A stretch of DNA of 64,000 bases from Cyclina sinensis (Eukaryota > Mollusca > Bivalvia > Venerida > Veneridae). Below, piece after piece: positions 1-12,339 of this stretch. The notes beneath the pieces were generated by a model. That model saw only the letters and a list, made by a program, of their open reading frames with translations. It made no database searches and was not told the origin of the DNA. The stretch is from the NCBI GenBank assembly GCA_012932295.1, contig JAAONU010000001.1:48953134-49017133 (forward strand), read 5' to 3'. Each line of letters starts with the position of its first letter. The first letter of the stretch is position 1. The translations under genes were made by a program, and so were the position numbers.

Positions 1-1369
1 ACCTATGGTCAGCAACTCATGTTGCAGTTCATATGAGAAGACAATAACACAACTGGTAACATTCTACTTTATCACCCTGCAACACTGGGAGGCAGGACTT
101 GCCCCTTTAATTGCATAGAATTCTATTTAAGGTTGATCTCCCTTCCTCATGAAAGACTGCATAGTCAGAAAACAGTTGCATTAATCCTAAAAGCAGTAAA
201 AGCTCCATCACACAATCATAAACATTCAAAATAAACTTGACAAAATATCAAAACGTTTTTTTATATACATCTGGCATTATCTTTTTAACATACTTGTAAT
301 CTGAGCTACTTATTACTACAGTTTAAATCATAAGAAAAAAAAAACAACATTACCTGACAGGATTTAAATGATTACTCCTTTAATTCACAAAGGTTTTATA
401 ATTTTGTTCAAAAGTTGTTAAATCATCATTTAACAGATTACATCTGAACAGTCAATAATTCTGACCTTTCAAATGTTTAACGCAAAATAACTTGAAAAAT
501 ATGTATACAGATTTTAGTTAGTTTTGATTTCAGGAAAATCAGTTACCACTGGAAATCACTAGGACTATAACAATGGTAGAAAATACCAACAATGCTATTT
601 ATTGCTTTGCTCAAGTACAGCAAATCTGTGAAATTCTACTACCTGACTATATCTATGTCAACAAAAAAATAATTTTTAATACTTCACCAAGATTTCCATA
701 TTTTGAAAGACAATAACTTACTATCCATGTATGTTTTACAGCATATTATTTTTTTTACTGTGAAAAAATTAGAATGTAAATGCTGTGGTCCATGAGACTA
801 GAAAAATGGAGGAACAAAAACACTCGACATGAGAGGAGAATACTGCCACAGAAAATAAGCTCAATAGTTTCTATGTCTGTGTAAATTATATTTTACTCAG
901 TGCAACATAAACTTAACACTGACTGCCTAAGACTGTGCAAGTATCAAAATGTTTGAAGAGTTCTCACTCCAAAACCACCAGGTTCCAACCCAGAAAAGCC
1001 GACATCATTTACATATAGCATATAGGGTTTGATTTTTTGGATAATATTTCTTTCTTAAATAATTTAAAACATACTGATAATTGCAAAGTAAGTTTGGGAA
1101 GGTGATAGCTCACTTTCATTAAGAATGATGAACTAAATGAATTATAATACATTATTTACCACTGCACATGCCACAACAGAAAACTGCATGACTATCATTT
1201 TGACAAAAAAAGAATCAGGAGAGAGTTACTCTAATTTATGCCCTCTGTAAACTGAATATTGACTATTCTGTAAAAAGTAACTATCTTTTATAATTTTCCT
1301 CTCATCCACTTGTATGGATTACCCCTTGTATGAAGATTCAGATGTTGTGAAGACAATAAACAAATTGAG
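1..1369. other. AT-rich stretch without recognisable gene
   Basis: No reading frame of convincing length, no splice-bounded coding segment and no RNA gene was seen here. The sequence is AT-rich with scattered A and T runs. It could be intergenic, intronic or the UTR of a gene lying to the left; the window edge prevents a decision. Confidence 0.5.
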
Positions 1370-2830
1370 TTTTATAAGTTAGCCTTTTGAGTACTTTTGG
1401 ACCTAGTCTGATTAACTAGCCGTTCAGGCACTTGTTTTTATTTGGAAATTCATTATGTGCCCTAAACACATTGCCAATCACAAGTCAAGTATATATCGAT
1501 AGCCTGACGGACAAAACGGACCATGGACAAAATGGACCAGACAAAACGGACCATAATGTGAGACGAAACGGACCATATCTAGGGACAAAACGGACCATCC
1601 AAAAAATAATTTTTACTCCAGTTAAATTTATATCAGCTTCCATTATGAGACGTTTTAGGGGTGTTGTATAATACATCATACAAAAGAAAGTAAAATTTGA
1701 GGTCATACTAGTATGTATTTTTCGCTTCCATCCTGAGGTGTTATAGGTGTGTAGTATAATGCATCATAAAAAAGTAAGTAGAATTTATAAGTAAACACGG
1801 CCCATACATTGGCACATATGTTAAACTTTTATTTTTATTCGAGTAATGTTAGTATAATAATTTGAAATTAACTGCCCGTATTTTTCATCAATACTGGTCG
1901 TATTATATATTAGATTAATGAAGAAGAAATTATAAAAGAAATTGTAATTTGCTGTGTGTTTTTTTCTTTTGTAGCCAAATTATAGTTGATTACAATTAGA
2001 TGTGTCTAATATAATTTTTTCTCTTTCGCAAAATACACCATAGCTGTACTTAATGCTTAAATTGATAATTACGATTCGATAGTTGACTGAATTATACAAT
2101 TGAGAAAAAGAAAATTTATCTAGGTGTGAATTCCGACAACTTAAAGTTTGTTAACAACTGTCGGTTGTTAAAGAGGTGCGAAAACATAATTACTACTTGA
2201 CAAGATTAATTTGATTGCGGTTGCCTTTGAAAAACAAGAAAAAAAGCATATCAGGAAAAACACAGTCAGAAACACACATACGAAATAGTCTGTGTGAATA
2301 GTAATCGACAATTTCTTAAAAAGGTGTGAAACACTGTAGATATGGTGTGATACATACTCAATCAAATGTGTTGATTAAAAAAAAAATGTGTTGACTCTAA
2401 AGGATTTCCGTCTATTAAAACTTCCCCATCCAAATCTACAAGCAAAAATTGTATAGTTATTAGATTTTTTTCTTTTTATTATTTTTGTCTTTATTTTTTC
2501 ATTAAGCGGGGAATTTCAAATGAGTCAAATTTTGAAAAAAAAATCAAAACAAAAATTTCACAACAAAAATACATACTCGTATGACAGCAAGATACATTAT
2601 ACTACACCCTAAAACGTCTCATAATGAAAGCCTATATGAATTTAACTGGAGAAAAAATTATGTTTTTGGATGGTCTGTTTTGTCCCTGGATATAGTCTGT
2701 TTCGTCTCACATTATGGTCCGTTTTGTCTCAAGAAAAGGTCCGTTTTGTCTGGTCCGTTTTGTCCGTAATTCTATTGATATCTTGAAGCGAAAAAAAAAC
2801 ACCTGAACTAGTTTTGGACCTAACGATCAG
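1370..2830. repeat. Old interspersed repeat R1, split by a DNA transposon
   Basis: The flanks 1370-1507 and 2773-2830 are the two halves of one dispersed repeat. Other copies lie at about 3715-3870 and 59357-59520. Shared landmarks are CCGTTCAG-CAC, CATTATGT--CCTAAA, then ATATCAATATCCTGAAGC followed by a CCTGGACTA-like end. The two other copies are uninterrupted at the site where the transposon sits here, so they act as paralogous empty sites. Function and class of R1 are unknown. Confidence 0.55.
1503..2772. mobile_element. Non-autonomous TIR transposon, GGACAAAACGGACC family
   Basis: About 1.27 kb bounded by inverted repeats of roughly 180 bp (about 1503-1690 and 2575-2772). Each arm starts with several copies of the motif GGACAAAACGGACC and continues into unique inverted sequence (for example TTATGAGACGTTTTAGGG at 1643 and its complement near 2608). 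The 0.9-kb centre is AT-rich and has no transposase. Flanks TATCGATAG (1494) and TATTGATAT (2773) are an imperfect 9-bp target duplication; the similarity runs on to 14 bp. A 9-bp duplication with long inverted repeats suggests a Mutator-like origin. That assignment is inference. Confidence 0.75.
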
Positions 2831-3714
2831 TCAATATAACCAAGCCACAGCTGTCCTTTGAAGGAAGGCCACACATTTTGACAGGTAGCTTTGTTCATAA
2901 AATAGTTAATGACTGAGTCTCACTATTTCGCCACCAAAGGTGAACCGAAGAAGCGGTTCAACACTTTGAAGCATAATCAATTTGGCTAGGCAATATTACA
3001 ATGTATCCGAATTCATGGCTACTTAGTAGACGCTCATCATCCATCTGGGCTTTTACCAGGAAAATTCTAAATGCTATTATATGGAATTTTTTCGTTATTT
3101 TTTCGCAGTATTTTAAAATACAGGCTACTCGTGTTAAAATACTCACAACTTATCCTCTTCTAATTCGTACATGTCCATCATTGTTTACATTAATTATTGG
3201 TACCCAGCACTGCACTCTCGCGTTATGTAAATATCGATCGAATTGAGAACCATTAGGACCAGTCCATTTTTAACATGAAGGATAAACTTCTAAAGATTGT
3301 TTTAATGTTTACACCGTTTTGAAAAGGTCAGCAAGAAAAAAGCAGTTAACAAGTTTCTGTTTTAATTACAGCTGCGAATGATGTGAAGGATTCGTCTAGA
3401 AGTGACACTGTTTTATATGTAAGTCAACATTTATGTTTTTCTGTGTTTTGCGGTATTCTGGTTTGCGGTTGTTCAAGGCAAGAAACTGCAAATTCATCGT
3501 TAGATTTCCAGGGCCGGCAGGGGCGTAGTCTAGTACTGTCTACAGTTGCCCCTATGAACAGAACAAGTATGATTTTCTGATAAAGTAATAAGACGATAAG
3601 TACAGTCAGGTCGACCTTATTTCATCCAGAATCAGGGTGACAAATCTCTGCTGGTTTCAGTGGGTATAATTTAAAATCAAACGTAACAGACAATTTAGTC
3701 GGGAATTATACTGC

Positions 3715-3870
3715 TTTATTTATTTGAGCACCCATACTCATTTGGGCATTTATATTATATCACCTTAACACATTGCCACTGAGAAGTATTATTATTTATA
3801 TCAATATCCTGAAGCAGAAAGGATACGTGGACTTGTAAAGAAATTCAGATATTCATCAGACATGGGGATT
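3715..3870. repeat. Copy of interspersed repeat R1
   Basis: Contains CACATTGCCA and TATATCAATATCCTGAAGC in the same order as the split copy at 1370-2830. It shows what that locus looked like before insertion. Confidence 0.5.
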
Positions 3871-4305
3871 TACCTTTCGTTTTTCTGGTTTATTTTCCTG
3901 TTGATAGTTAGAAATATTATATTGATTCTTATTTGGTAAGATAAGTTGATTATTTTCATATATTTCTAGAAATTATAGCTTTTAATTAACTGGATTAAAC
4001 ATTTTATCAATACTTTTTTACAGTTCTAACCTTTAAAAACATTGTTGTTAGGATTGTCAATTTTCCAAGACTGGCACTATACAAATACTTCACACATCCA
4101 AGGAAGAGGTGCTGATTAAACAGTGGTTTAGTCAAACTCAGTCAGGCACTGTATATCTGTAAATTTTCATATTACACTTTTTTTTTAAATCTAAACCAAA
4201 ATTTGATGTTATATGTTTCTTTGTTTCAGTATATATAGAAAATAAACAAGGATGTTAATGCAAGTCATTACAGTTTTGCATATGTACTCTAACTAGTACA
4301 AGATA

Positions 4306-5225
4306 CAGTAAAAGCTCGCTATTGAGACCACTGAAGGGACTTTTCAATTCTAGTCGTAAAATAGCGGGTTGGTCTCATTAATGTGTTTGGTCAGGCAAAT
4401 AACCAGGCAGACCATTTACAGGATTCTATACACATTGTACATGTATATCTCTGGACCTTTTAAGTGTCTCTTTAATGAAAAGATACAGTACAACCTAGAT
4501 ACTTTTATTATTTTTATTTTGAACATTGTTACAACCAGTTTTATTTTGACATTACAAAACTAATCACGTTGAATCAATTCATAACAAATGTGAAGAGAAT
4601 GACACAACTTACTCAATTAAACAATTTTGAAAATCGCTGTTAAACAACAAAATACACTGACCAATTTACCTTTAATTATTTTCACAGTTTTCATTGCAGA
4701 TTACAACTTGAAAAACTTTATGAAAACACGTCAGTGTTTGTTTAAAAATATGGAACAAAAGAGATAATGATAGCAGTAACACATCTCAAAATACTTACCT
4801 AAAGCTTTCTGTTTAATATTTTGTCATTCTAACATAACAATTATGAAATTAAAGGTGTGAAACTAAGACATAATTACCAATTATCGATCATTTCTGGGTT
4901 TTCCAAAAAAACTGACCTTTAGATGTTGCTAAATGTCATAAAACTAGGAAAGCTCAGGTGCTTACATCACATTTCAAAAGGATATCAGCAATATAAATGC
5001 ACATCAGTATCAAGGTGAGAAAGTGCCTGTGGTCGGATTTAAGGATCTCCAAATGTACTTGATATATGAAATGGGACTGATTGTATTACGGAATAACAGG
5101 GTGGTCTTGAGAATGGGGCTGGCGACTATTGAAATAAAGAAGAAAAAAATCTGGTCAAATCAAAAATCGTTCTTATTAGTGGGTTGGTCTCAAAATTGGG
5201 GTGGTCACAAAGCGGCTTTTTACTG
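4306..5225. mobile_element. TA-flanked pogo/Tigger-like MITE
   Basis: A 920-bp element with inverted ends of about 27 bp, CAGTAAAAGCTCGCTATTGA on the left and the complement of CAGTAAAAAGCCGCTTTGTG on the right. TA dinucleotides flank both ends (4304-4305 and 5226-5227), the target duplication of the IS630-Tc1-mariner superfamily. CAGTAAAA termini followed by a GCTAT-like block resemble pogo/Tigger relatives. No transposase is encoded; the short frame at 5023-5250 reads into the right inverted repeat and is not a gene. Confidence 0.75.
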
Positions 5226-5491
5226 TAATTTCATAATTAGAAATTCTTAGCAATTTAAGCATTGAACTCAAAAATTTACCCTTACATGTTCAGACTGTTA
5301 AAATATCTGATTCCATCGTTTTTTAGTTAGTTGGGGACATTGTAGCAGTTGTTATTATATGCCCTAGAGTTTTAGCAATTTTAATCTTTCAACTACACAA
5401 AACTATTACAAAGTAAATGGTATGAAAAATCGTTGATATTAAGGAGACTGTTCTTTCAATGCTTTGATTTTTGTATTAAGCACTCAGTCTG

Positions 5492-5500
5492 ATATACAGC
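5492..5500. repeat. Left 9-bp target site duplication (ATATACAGC)
   Basis: Identical to 6161-6169 and directly abutting the element at 5501-6160. Confidence 0.8.
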
Positions 5501-6160
5501 GGTGTACTGACATAATCCCCTTCGGACAAAATCCCCTTCGCATACCCGGACAAAATCCCCTCCATGGGTGGACATAATCCCCTTCATGTTTTTGCAAGGC
5601 TGGACAAAATCCCCTTACCTACCCGGACAAAATCCCCTTGTTTCATAGGTTTCTAATGTATTATTATGCTCCATAAAAATTGATGAGTAATGAACTTTTG
5701 TTTTTTGATTTATAAATGTATCAAATTAACCTTTATAAATATATAAGCTTGACAAGACATATTTTTTTTATTTGTTCAGATCAATTATCAACCAAATTAT
5801 CATTAAAAACAATTTAATTAGTTTAGAAGTGTTAATTATAATTGTGGTAAATTATCAACTGCATAACAAATATATTTGATTAGGCAATTTCTTTAATTGT
5901 TTTAAACTGATTAGTATGAAAAACATTTTAATTAGTTAAACAGTGTTCATTTTAATTGTTTAAAATGATGACTTAATTCACTCAAGTAAAAATCATCCGA
6001 GGGGGATTTTGTCCTAGGTAGCTATTTTATTGAGGGGATTTTGTCCACTTCAAAATTTCACACATGAAGGGGATTATGTCCACCCATGGAGGGGATTATG
6101 TCCAGATATACAAAAATACATGAAGGGGATTTTGTCCAAAGGGGATTTTGTCTGACATTC
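5501..6160. mobile_element. Non-autonomous TIR transposon, GGACAAAATCCCC family
   Basis: A 660-bp element with a perfect 9-bp target duplication ATATACAGC on both sides. Both ends carry iterated GGACAAAATCCCC or GGACATAATCCCC motifs, inverted relative to each other (left arm 5510-5640, right arm 5998-6152). Arms also share CCATGGGTGGACATAATCCC. The 350-bp centre is AT-rich with no coding capacity. The terminal 20 nt align left to right (GGTGTACTGACATAATCCCC and the complement of the right end GAATGTCAGACAAAATCCCC). The layout is the same as the element at 1503-2772, so both probably belong to one Mutator-like lineage. Confidence 0.85.
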
Positions 6161-6388
6161 ATATACAGCATGTCACAATCTGGAATTAAACTAAAGAGAA
6201 AATAAAGTATATGAATTTACATTGCTGTTTTCTTTATATGCTCATTATTTTTAAGAAATTTATTTTATTGTCAAATGTCATGACCTTTTATAAATGAAAG
6301 GTTTGTGTTAATAATGGACCTTCAAAAATACAAAGGTGACTTATTTGAACTTCTATGTTTGGATACCTCCAATCTTTCGTTTTTTGGG

Positions 6389-6886
6389 GTTCATCTTGCA
6401 CATAATTTGTATTATGTATAGTCAGTTGTAATTTATACCAGTTAGTTCAACTTAATTTATGAGAAGTGATTTCATAAACTGATCATATAAAGTAAGTCAG
6501 TCCAAATAACTAGCTTGATTGTTTAACATATACAAAATATGTATATTTTGTATTTAGTATGATTCTACAATTGTGTGTTAGCCATAGGTGTGATCGAACA
6601 GTCGTTAAATTATTCTGCAGTAATTATGAAGGGGATTGTGTTCATCTTGCACATAATTTGTATAGTCAGGTATAATTTATACCAGTTAGTTCAACTTAAT
6701 TTATGAGAAGTGATTTCATAACTGATCATATAAATTAAGTCAGGCCAAGTAACTAGCTTGATTGGTTAACATATACAAAATGTGTATATTTTGTATTTAG
6801 TATGATTCTACAATTGTGTTAGCCATAGGTGTGATCGAACAATCATTAAATTATTCTGCAGTATAATTATGAATGGGATGGATCTT
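6389..6886 (+). repeat. Tandem duplication, period 251 bp
   Basis: The block starting GTTCATCTTGCACATAATTT at 6389 is repeated at 6640 with scattered substitutions and small indels. Two copies only. It lies between two transposons and is non-coding. Confidence 0.8.
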
Positions 6887-6949
6887 AATCAGTGTTATAG
6901 AATTTTATAAAATTGTTCATATGTAGTATTTATTGGAAATTGTTTTAAT

Positions 6950-7868
6950 TAGAGATGGGAAAGAATGTTCGAATATTCGAAAATCGACCGAATATTCGAA
7001 TCTGAAAATAAAATTCGAATGTTCTATAATGAACTTTTTTTTCAAATAAAGCATAGTTGATTTTTATAAGTGTAAGCATTTTGACTATGCAAAATAAAAA
7101 CAACCAATCTGTTTGGTATTGTGTTTATCACGTGTCAGAAATGATCCAATTAACAACAAAATTGCAATGCATAATTGGCAGGGGCAATTGTTACGGTTTA
7201 ACAGTTTGCAACAGGCGTTATTGTGATACCTTTTAATCTTTTGTTCATTTTAATTGGAGCCCATTTATTTCACAAATTTTAGAAGTTGTCTCATTAATGT
7301 CATGTTTTACGAAAATGAACAACCAGTCACACTTAAAACTCTTTTGCTATTACTTTTTAGTTGCTGAATCAAGAGATAAGCTCAAATATTTTCCTCTTAT
7401 AAGTATATTTGAAAAAAGTCACACTTAAAACTCTTTTGCTATTACTTTTTAGTTGCTGAATCAGGAGATTAGCTCAAATATTTTCCTCTTATAAGTATAT
7501 TTGAAAAAAAAATCATCCTCGCTTTATGTTTGATCATCGCATTACAATATTGAAACAATCTATTAAAAAAAATGCCTCCCTCACATGTTTGGACTTATTT
7601 CATGCGGTTTTAATGAAAGGAATATATTATGTATTGCCAATCACATAATAAGCATTTGAAACTTCCATTAAACAAGTAATTTTTACATGTATGCCATTTC
7701 TAGATGATACATAACAGATTCTCCACCAGCATACCGGTGATAAAACAATACCAATTTTCGGATATCAAAATTCAGGTCACTGGCTGAACTGAAAAAAAAA
7801 CAAATGAATATTCGAATATGGCAAAGCGAATATTCGAATATTGATATTAGTATTCGTTCCCATCCCTA
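6950..7868. mobile_element. hAT-like MITE with TTCGAATATTCG palindromes
   Basis: A 919-bp element flanked by a perfect 8-bp duplication GTTTTAAT (6942-6949 and 7869-7876), the hallmark of hAT transposons. Termini are TAGAGATGGGAA and TTCCCATCCCTA. Subterminal regions at both ends carry palindromic CGAATATTCG blocks (6970-7010 and 7808-7842). No transposase is present. An internal stretch of 92 bp is tandemly duplicated (7326 and 7418). Confidence 0.85.
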
Positions 7869-8362
7869 GTTTTAATAAATGAAGATTTTTATTATTAACT
7901 TGGAATATACTTTAGACATTTTGACCAAAAAAATGGAATCTGTTTATTTCTACACATATCTCCAGACAATCAGGAACTCAGACATTTTCTATTTAACCTG
8001 TAAATAAAAGCTTTCTGTGGATCCAACAGGCAGTCTCTCCAATTCTGTGACAGTGCCAAAAGATTACATAAAATAAGATTTATTGGTGCCAGTATCATGA
8101 ATATGTCAAACAAGTTATAATGATCTTGAAAAATATTTGCTACAAATATAATTGACATATCTTTAATCACACATCTGCACAGTAAATGTTTAGACTTTGA
8201 TAAACAAAAAGTTGTTCTCCACATTGAGCTTTGAGAGCAAAACATCACATTAACATGTAAATTTCAGATACATAGTTGACATCATATGATGCATTGGCGT
8301 CAGGATAACCCATAAAGTCCAAGGACATTTCCAACAGGTTCCTTCATATTACACCATTTATC

Positions 8363-8470
8363 ATGCCCCTGCCATTACAAGAATGGCAAATGGGCATTAA
8401 ATGTTGCACCTGTCCCTCCATCTGTGATTCTGTGTGTCCATGAGTCAATCTGATTAAAATCAGCTCCTAA
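8363..8470 (+). repeat. Decayed hairpin-headed repeat (family H)
   Basis: A palindrome opening ATGCCC (8363) and closing GGGCAT (8397) with an inner GCCATT/AATGGC stem is followed by a degenerate CTGTCC-TCCATCTG-GTGTGTCC run. This is the head structure seen in the hairpin-capped families further right. No tandem array can be recognised after it. Confidence 0.4.
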
Positions 8471-10976
8471 ATAACACTCTGCTTTCACCAAAAGAAGGTT
8501 TCCTTCTCATGACCTTTCAGTCAGTCAATCAGTGCCTAGCTTTTTAAGGTAAATCAGTTTCTATTTTTAACCATTTGAACACATGTGAAAAATCTATATT
8601 TAATTGGGATCCCAAATAACTCAGTCGTTTTCTGCCATAAATGTCACAGTTAAATGAGGAAATCTTGTAAAATATTGAGTGTGAACGTTACCATTAGCTT
8701 TAGACATTTATACTGAAATAAAGAGGCCCATTTGCTTGAATATTTTTGTCACCATGCCCATACTCTAATTAATTTTCATTTAGAAAATACAAACCAAAGC
8801 ATTAATAAACTTACATTAATCAATGGTAAATTCATTTATCCTACGAAACATAAAATATTTAAAAATATTTTCAAAATAATCAAGATGATTTAAGCATGCG
8901 ATAGAAGTTTATACATTCAACATTAACATGGCTGGTACATAAAAAAACAATACTGGAAATCGAGATTATCAAGAAGATGAGACTGAATCGGTCACCTTCA
9001 GATCTAACTGTAGTTAGATCATGTAGTTACTTACTGTAAGTGCAGTTTACAGAAAATATTGACCTCATCTTTGTAGTATGATTTAAAAGGAGAGAGAAAA
9101 ACATAGATCCAGGAGAAAAGCCTCTAAATTAAAAAGGCTTGAACCTGGCTCCATTATGGTGAGAAGGAAGTAGGACAACCAATGCTGTAACTTAGTTTGT
9201 GTAATCAAGTAAAGAAAGTTATACATAAACGTACTTATAAAACTCACCATACCCTATAGGCTATAGGCAGTTTGTTAACTAATATTACTGTTGTTATTTA
9301 ATATTTTTATATTTGTATTTGGCCAAAAGCATACCAGTATTGCTGATTATGGTAATTAGAACTGACATACTTGAACTTAAAATATCTTGAATCTGTGATC
9401 TTAAATACATAGAATTATATTTGTATGTGATAATTATGTACCACTTATTGTAAAAAAATATAAAATGTTCATCTGACGAAGTTTTTTTTTGGAAAATAAT
9501 GTATCAAGGTTAAAATCTTTTGAAAACTAACTTCTGTACTGTTCATGTTTTACTTAAATCGAAGTAATAGTTGTAATCTTCATAATGATTTGAATCACCA
9601 TCATCAGACTTACATTAAAGATAATTACTGGACATGATGAAACTAGTAGCTGCTGATAACAATAAACAATAGCCTTGAAGTGTGATACTTTTCTCTTCCT
9701 GATATATTAAAGCAAGCTTTTTCAAAATCCAAAGGGAAAATTTTTTTACTGCAAAAGCGAAAGCTCACACCTTAAAAAAGCTCATTTTCTGTAATAGACT
9801 GTAAACAAAAAGCTCATAATTATGACATCAGACTTAGCTGACTTCCCAACCAGGTTCAAAGCTTATTTCTCAAACTGATCAAGCAGAAACCCAACAGACC
9901 AAGCTCAGTTCACAATCAGCTGAAGCTCAGTTCAAAAACTGACACAAAGCACATTAATTTTATCGATGTATTCAGGCCCATTTCCCAAACAAATCAAGTT
10001 CATCAAAGATATCTTCCCAGACAGGCAAAATATTTCAGAGCTTCATTACTGAAAAGAATTAAATGTTTCCCCTTTCGATCAATCCAGCTAAAACTCAGAA
10101 TACACTGGCTATATATAACTGTTTTACATTTGAGAAGACTTTTTCAAGACATTAGTTAAGCTCACTTAAGCTTAAGGTAAAAATCAATCTCTGAACAAGT
10201 GCAAATCTTAAGGCTTAATTTATCATCCTGTCAGGATTTTAATGATAAAACTTATGTTTATTGAAAAGATAACAAAAATAGCTTTTCCTGTGTCAGATTT
10301 CTTCTTTAAAAGCATTTTTAAGTGAGACATGTTCCAGGGAGAATAAAAAAGAGAAACATTGATATTTTTCATGTCTAGTAAAAACTGGTATTTTCTAAGG
10401 GATTTATTAGCATAAACCAATGTGTGTTGCCTTTATTCTTTTTTTTATGATATATTAAAGCAGACTGTTCTATCTTTTGTCCTGCTTATCACAAATTCCA
10501 GGGAAAAAAGTAAATTCCTCTTTTTCCATATTGTTTTCATATAGGTTGTTAATCAGTTTACTAGATATAGCAAAAGTTAGACTCCCTTTTCTGTGTAATG
10601 TTGAATGTGTAGTAATGAATCTTTAAGCTCAGTTGCTTTTAATGATAACTAGCTGTCACAGTCACTTCAAACTGAAGACAGCTTACAAAATAAGATCAAA
10701 TCAGTTGAGACAAAGAAGGGAAACCCAACTTTCATTAAGCCTCCGATCCATTCAGCAGCTGGTTGGCCTTGACACATGTCAGATTTCAGTTCATTTTTCC
10801 CAATGACATACCTGAAGTAGCTGGGATTTGGACTTGTGAGCTCAAATGTTTTAACTATACACTAATCTTTTGAGGCATTACACCTAGTTTTTGCCAGCTT
10901 TACAATTCCATGCATAATTGAGTTAATTAGGTTAGTAATTCGTTCTTTTCCAGAAGTTTTTAATTCAAGAGGTTAC
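8471..10976. other. Gene-poor AT-rich stretch
   Basis: No coding exon, RNA gene or transposon boundary could be supported. The heptamer AAGCTCA recurs irregularly between about 9760 and 10650, but spacing and flanks are not consistent enough to call a repeat. Confidence 0.4.
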
Positions 10977-12129
10977 CAGGGCTCTCACGAGGGGGCGAAA
11001 TGGGCGAAATCGTCGCCCAAAACTCCCTGACTTCGCCTTTATGAAACATCAAAGCGATATCAACTTCGCCGAAAATGTTTCATCTGCCAACGTCAATAAC
11101 TTGCTCAGTTCCGGTTAAGGGCGGAGCTTATACTCGGAAACGGCGATCAATACATGCTACCTTAAAAGCATTGACCAATCAGAGCGCATTTTACTACTTT
11201 CATTGATTTAATCCTGTGTGTTGACACTCGATACGCAATTAACACAGTTAGCCTTCAACAGGTGTTGAATTGGGTCAATTGTGCACCGAGCAGAAAACTG
11301 TTGTGTTCAACAGGGCTCTACAAATACTAAGAGTCAAGCAAATTATGTCTTAACAAATTAATTGAATGCTTGATTTTAAAAGCAATGGGTTAAACATCAA
11401 TGCTTTACCAATGTTATTCTAACCTTTTAAACAGTGCATGAACAGGGCAAAAATACTTTTTTGTATTTTTTTGTTTTAATTCTCGGATTTATTTATAAGA
11501 AAAAGTCAAGTAGATTTAAGACAAGCGTAGCAAATTGAAGGAAACCAATTCCAGCAATTATTTAGTTCATTTAACATGAAGCAGCGAGTGAAAATCTCTG
11601 ATAAATTCCGTATGTCATATATTTCCGCGACCCCGTCGTATTTTTATATTTAATAGAAACCAGTGTCTTGGACACTCTTGATATGGCAAACTTACAACAT
11701 TCAATTGACTGATTAAGATAAGTGGTCATGATTTGATTATAAGTACCTGTTTTTCATTGAAAAAGTTTCCTTTTCTCTAAGACTTGAATATTTCTGTCGT
11801 TGTTACTTTTGAAGCAACAGTTATAATGAATCAACATTATTTACATCTTAAAATTGTAATTTTGTTCAAAAAAAATTCTGGTGAGACTGGAAACACATCC
11901 CAGACTTTTCACAAAAAAAAGTTACTGAATTTTGATGCCACAGATACATTAGTTTTTAACAGTAAGTTGAATAAAAATCACTCCACATATTTGCTGTCTG
12001 TCATTGTCATTCACAAATGGAACTGGCATTGCCAGTACGAACTTCTCCCAGGAGTCTTCTGACTTCTCCCAAATCTTGCCTTAGGGAGAAGTCACTTCTC
12101 CCAAAATTTTGACCCTAGCGAGAGCCCTG
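10977..12129. mobile_element. hAT-like non-autonomous element, CAGGGCTCTC ends
   Basis: Inverted termini CAGGGCTCTC and GAGAGCCCTG enclose 1153 bp. The hexamer GGTTAC flanks both sides (10971-10976 and 12130-12135). CAG...CTG ends are typical of hAT elements, which make 8-bp duplications; only 6 bp match here, so the site has decayed or the family differs. The left part is GC-richer with CpGs (11000-11170) and the right end repeats CTTCTCCCAAA motifs. No transposase was recognised; the frame at 11784-12062 has no family resemblance. Confidence 0.6.
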
Positions 12130-12235
12130 GGTTACTGTAATTATAATTTTTAAATTTCAAGGAAAAAAAAACATTAACCTGACAGCCAGATATTTTAGGG
12201 GTATATATAGTTGGAAATCATGCAGTCATTTACAA

Positions 12236-12339
12236 TTATTGACTAGTGTGCCATTGAATATGATGTGATATTCACCGGCCAAATGTTTTATTGACCGAGG
12301 CGAATATCACATCATATTCTGTGGCACACTAGTCAATAA
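12236..12339. repeat. 104-bp near-perfect palindrome
   Basis: Arms 12236-12274 and 12301-12339 (39 nt) pair with only about two or three mismatches around a 26-nt loop that itself contains a CGG-CAA / TTG-CCG stem. Arms contain TTATTGACTAGTGTGCCA and ATATGATGTGATATTC. It probably marks one end of a foldback or MITE-type element: a 12-bp inverted pair, TTATTATATGAC (12345) and GTCATATAATAA (12764), encloses the following 430 bp. Confidence 0.75.
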
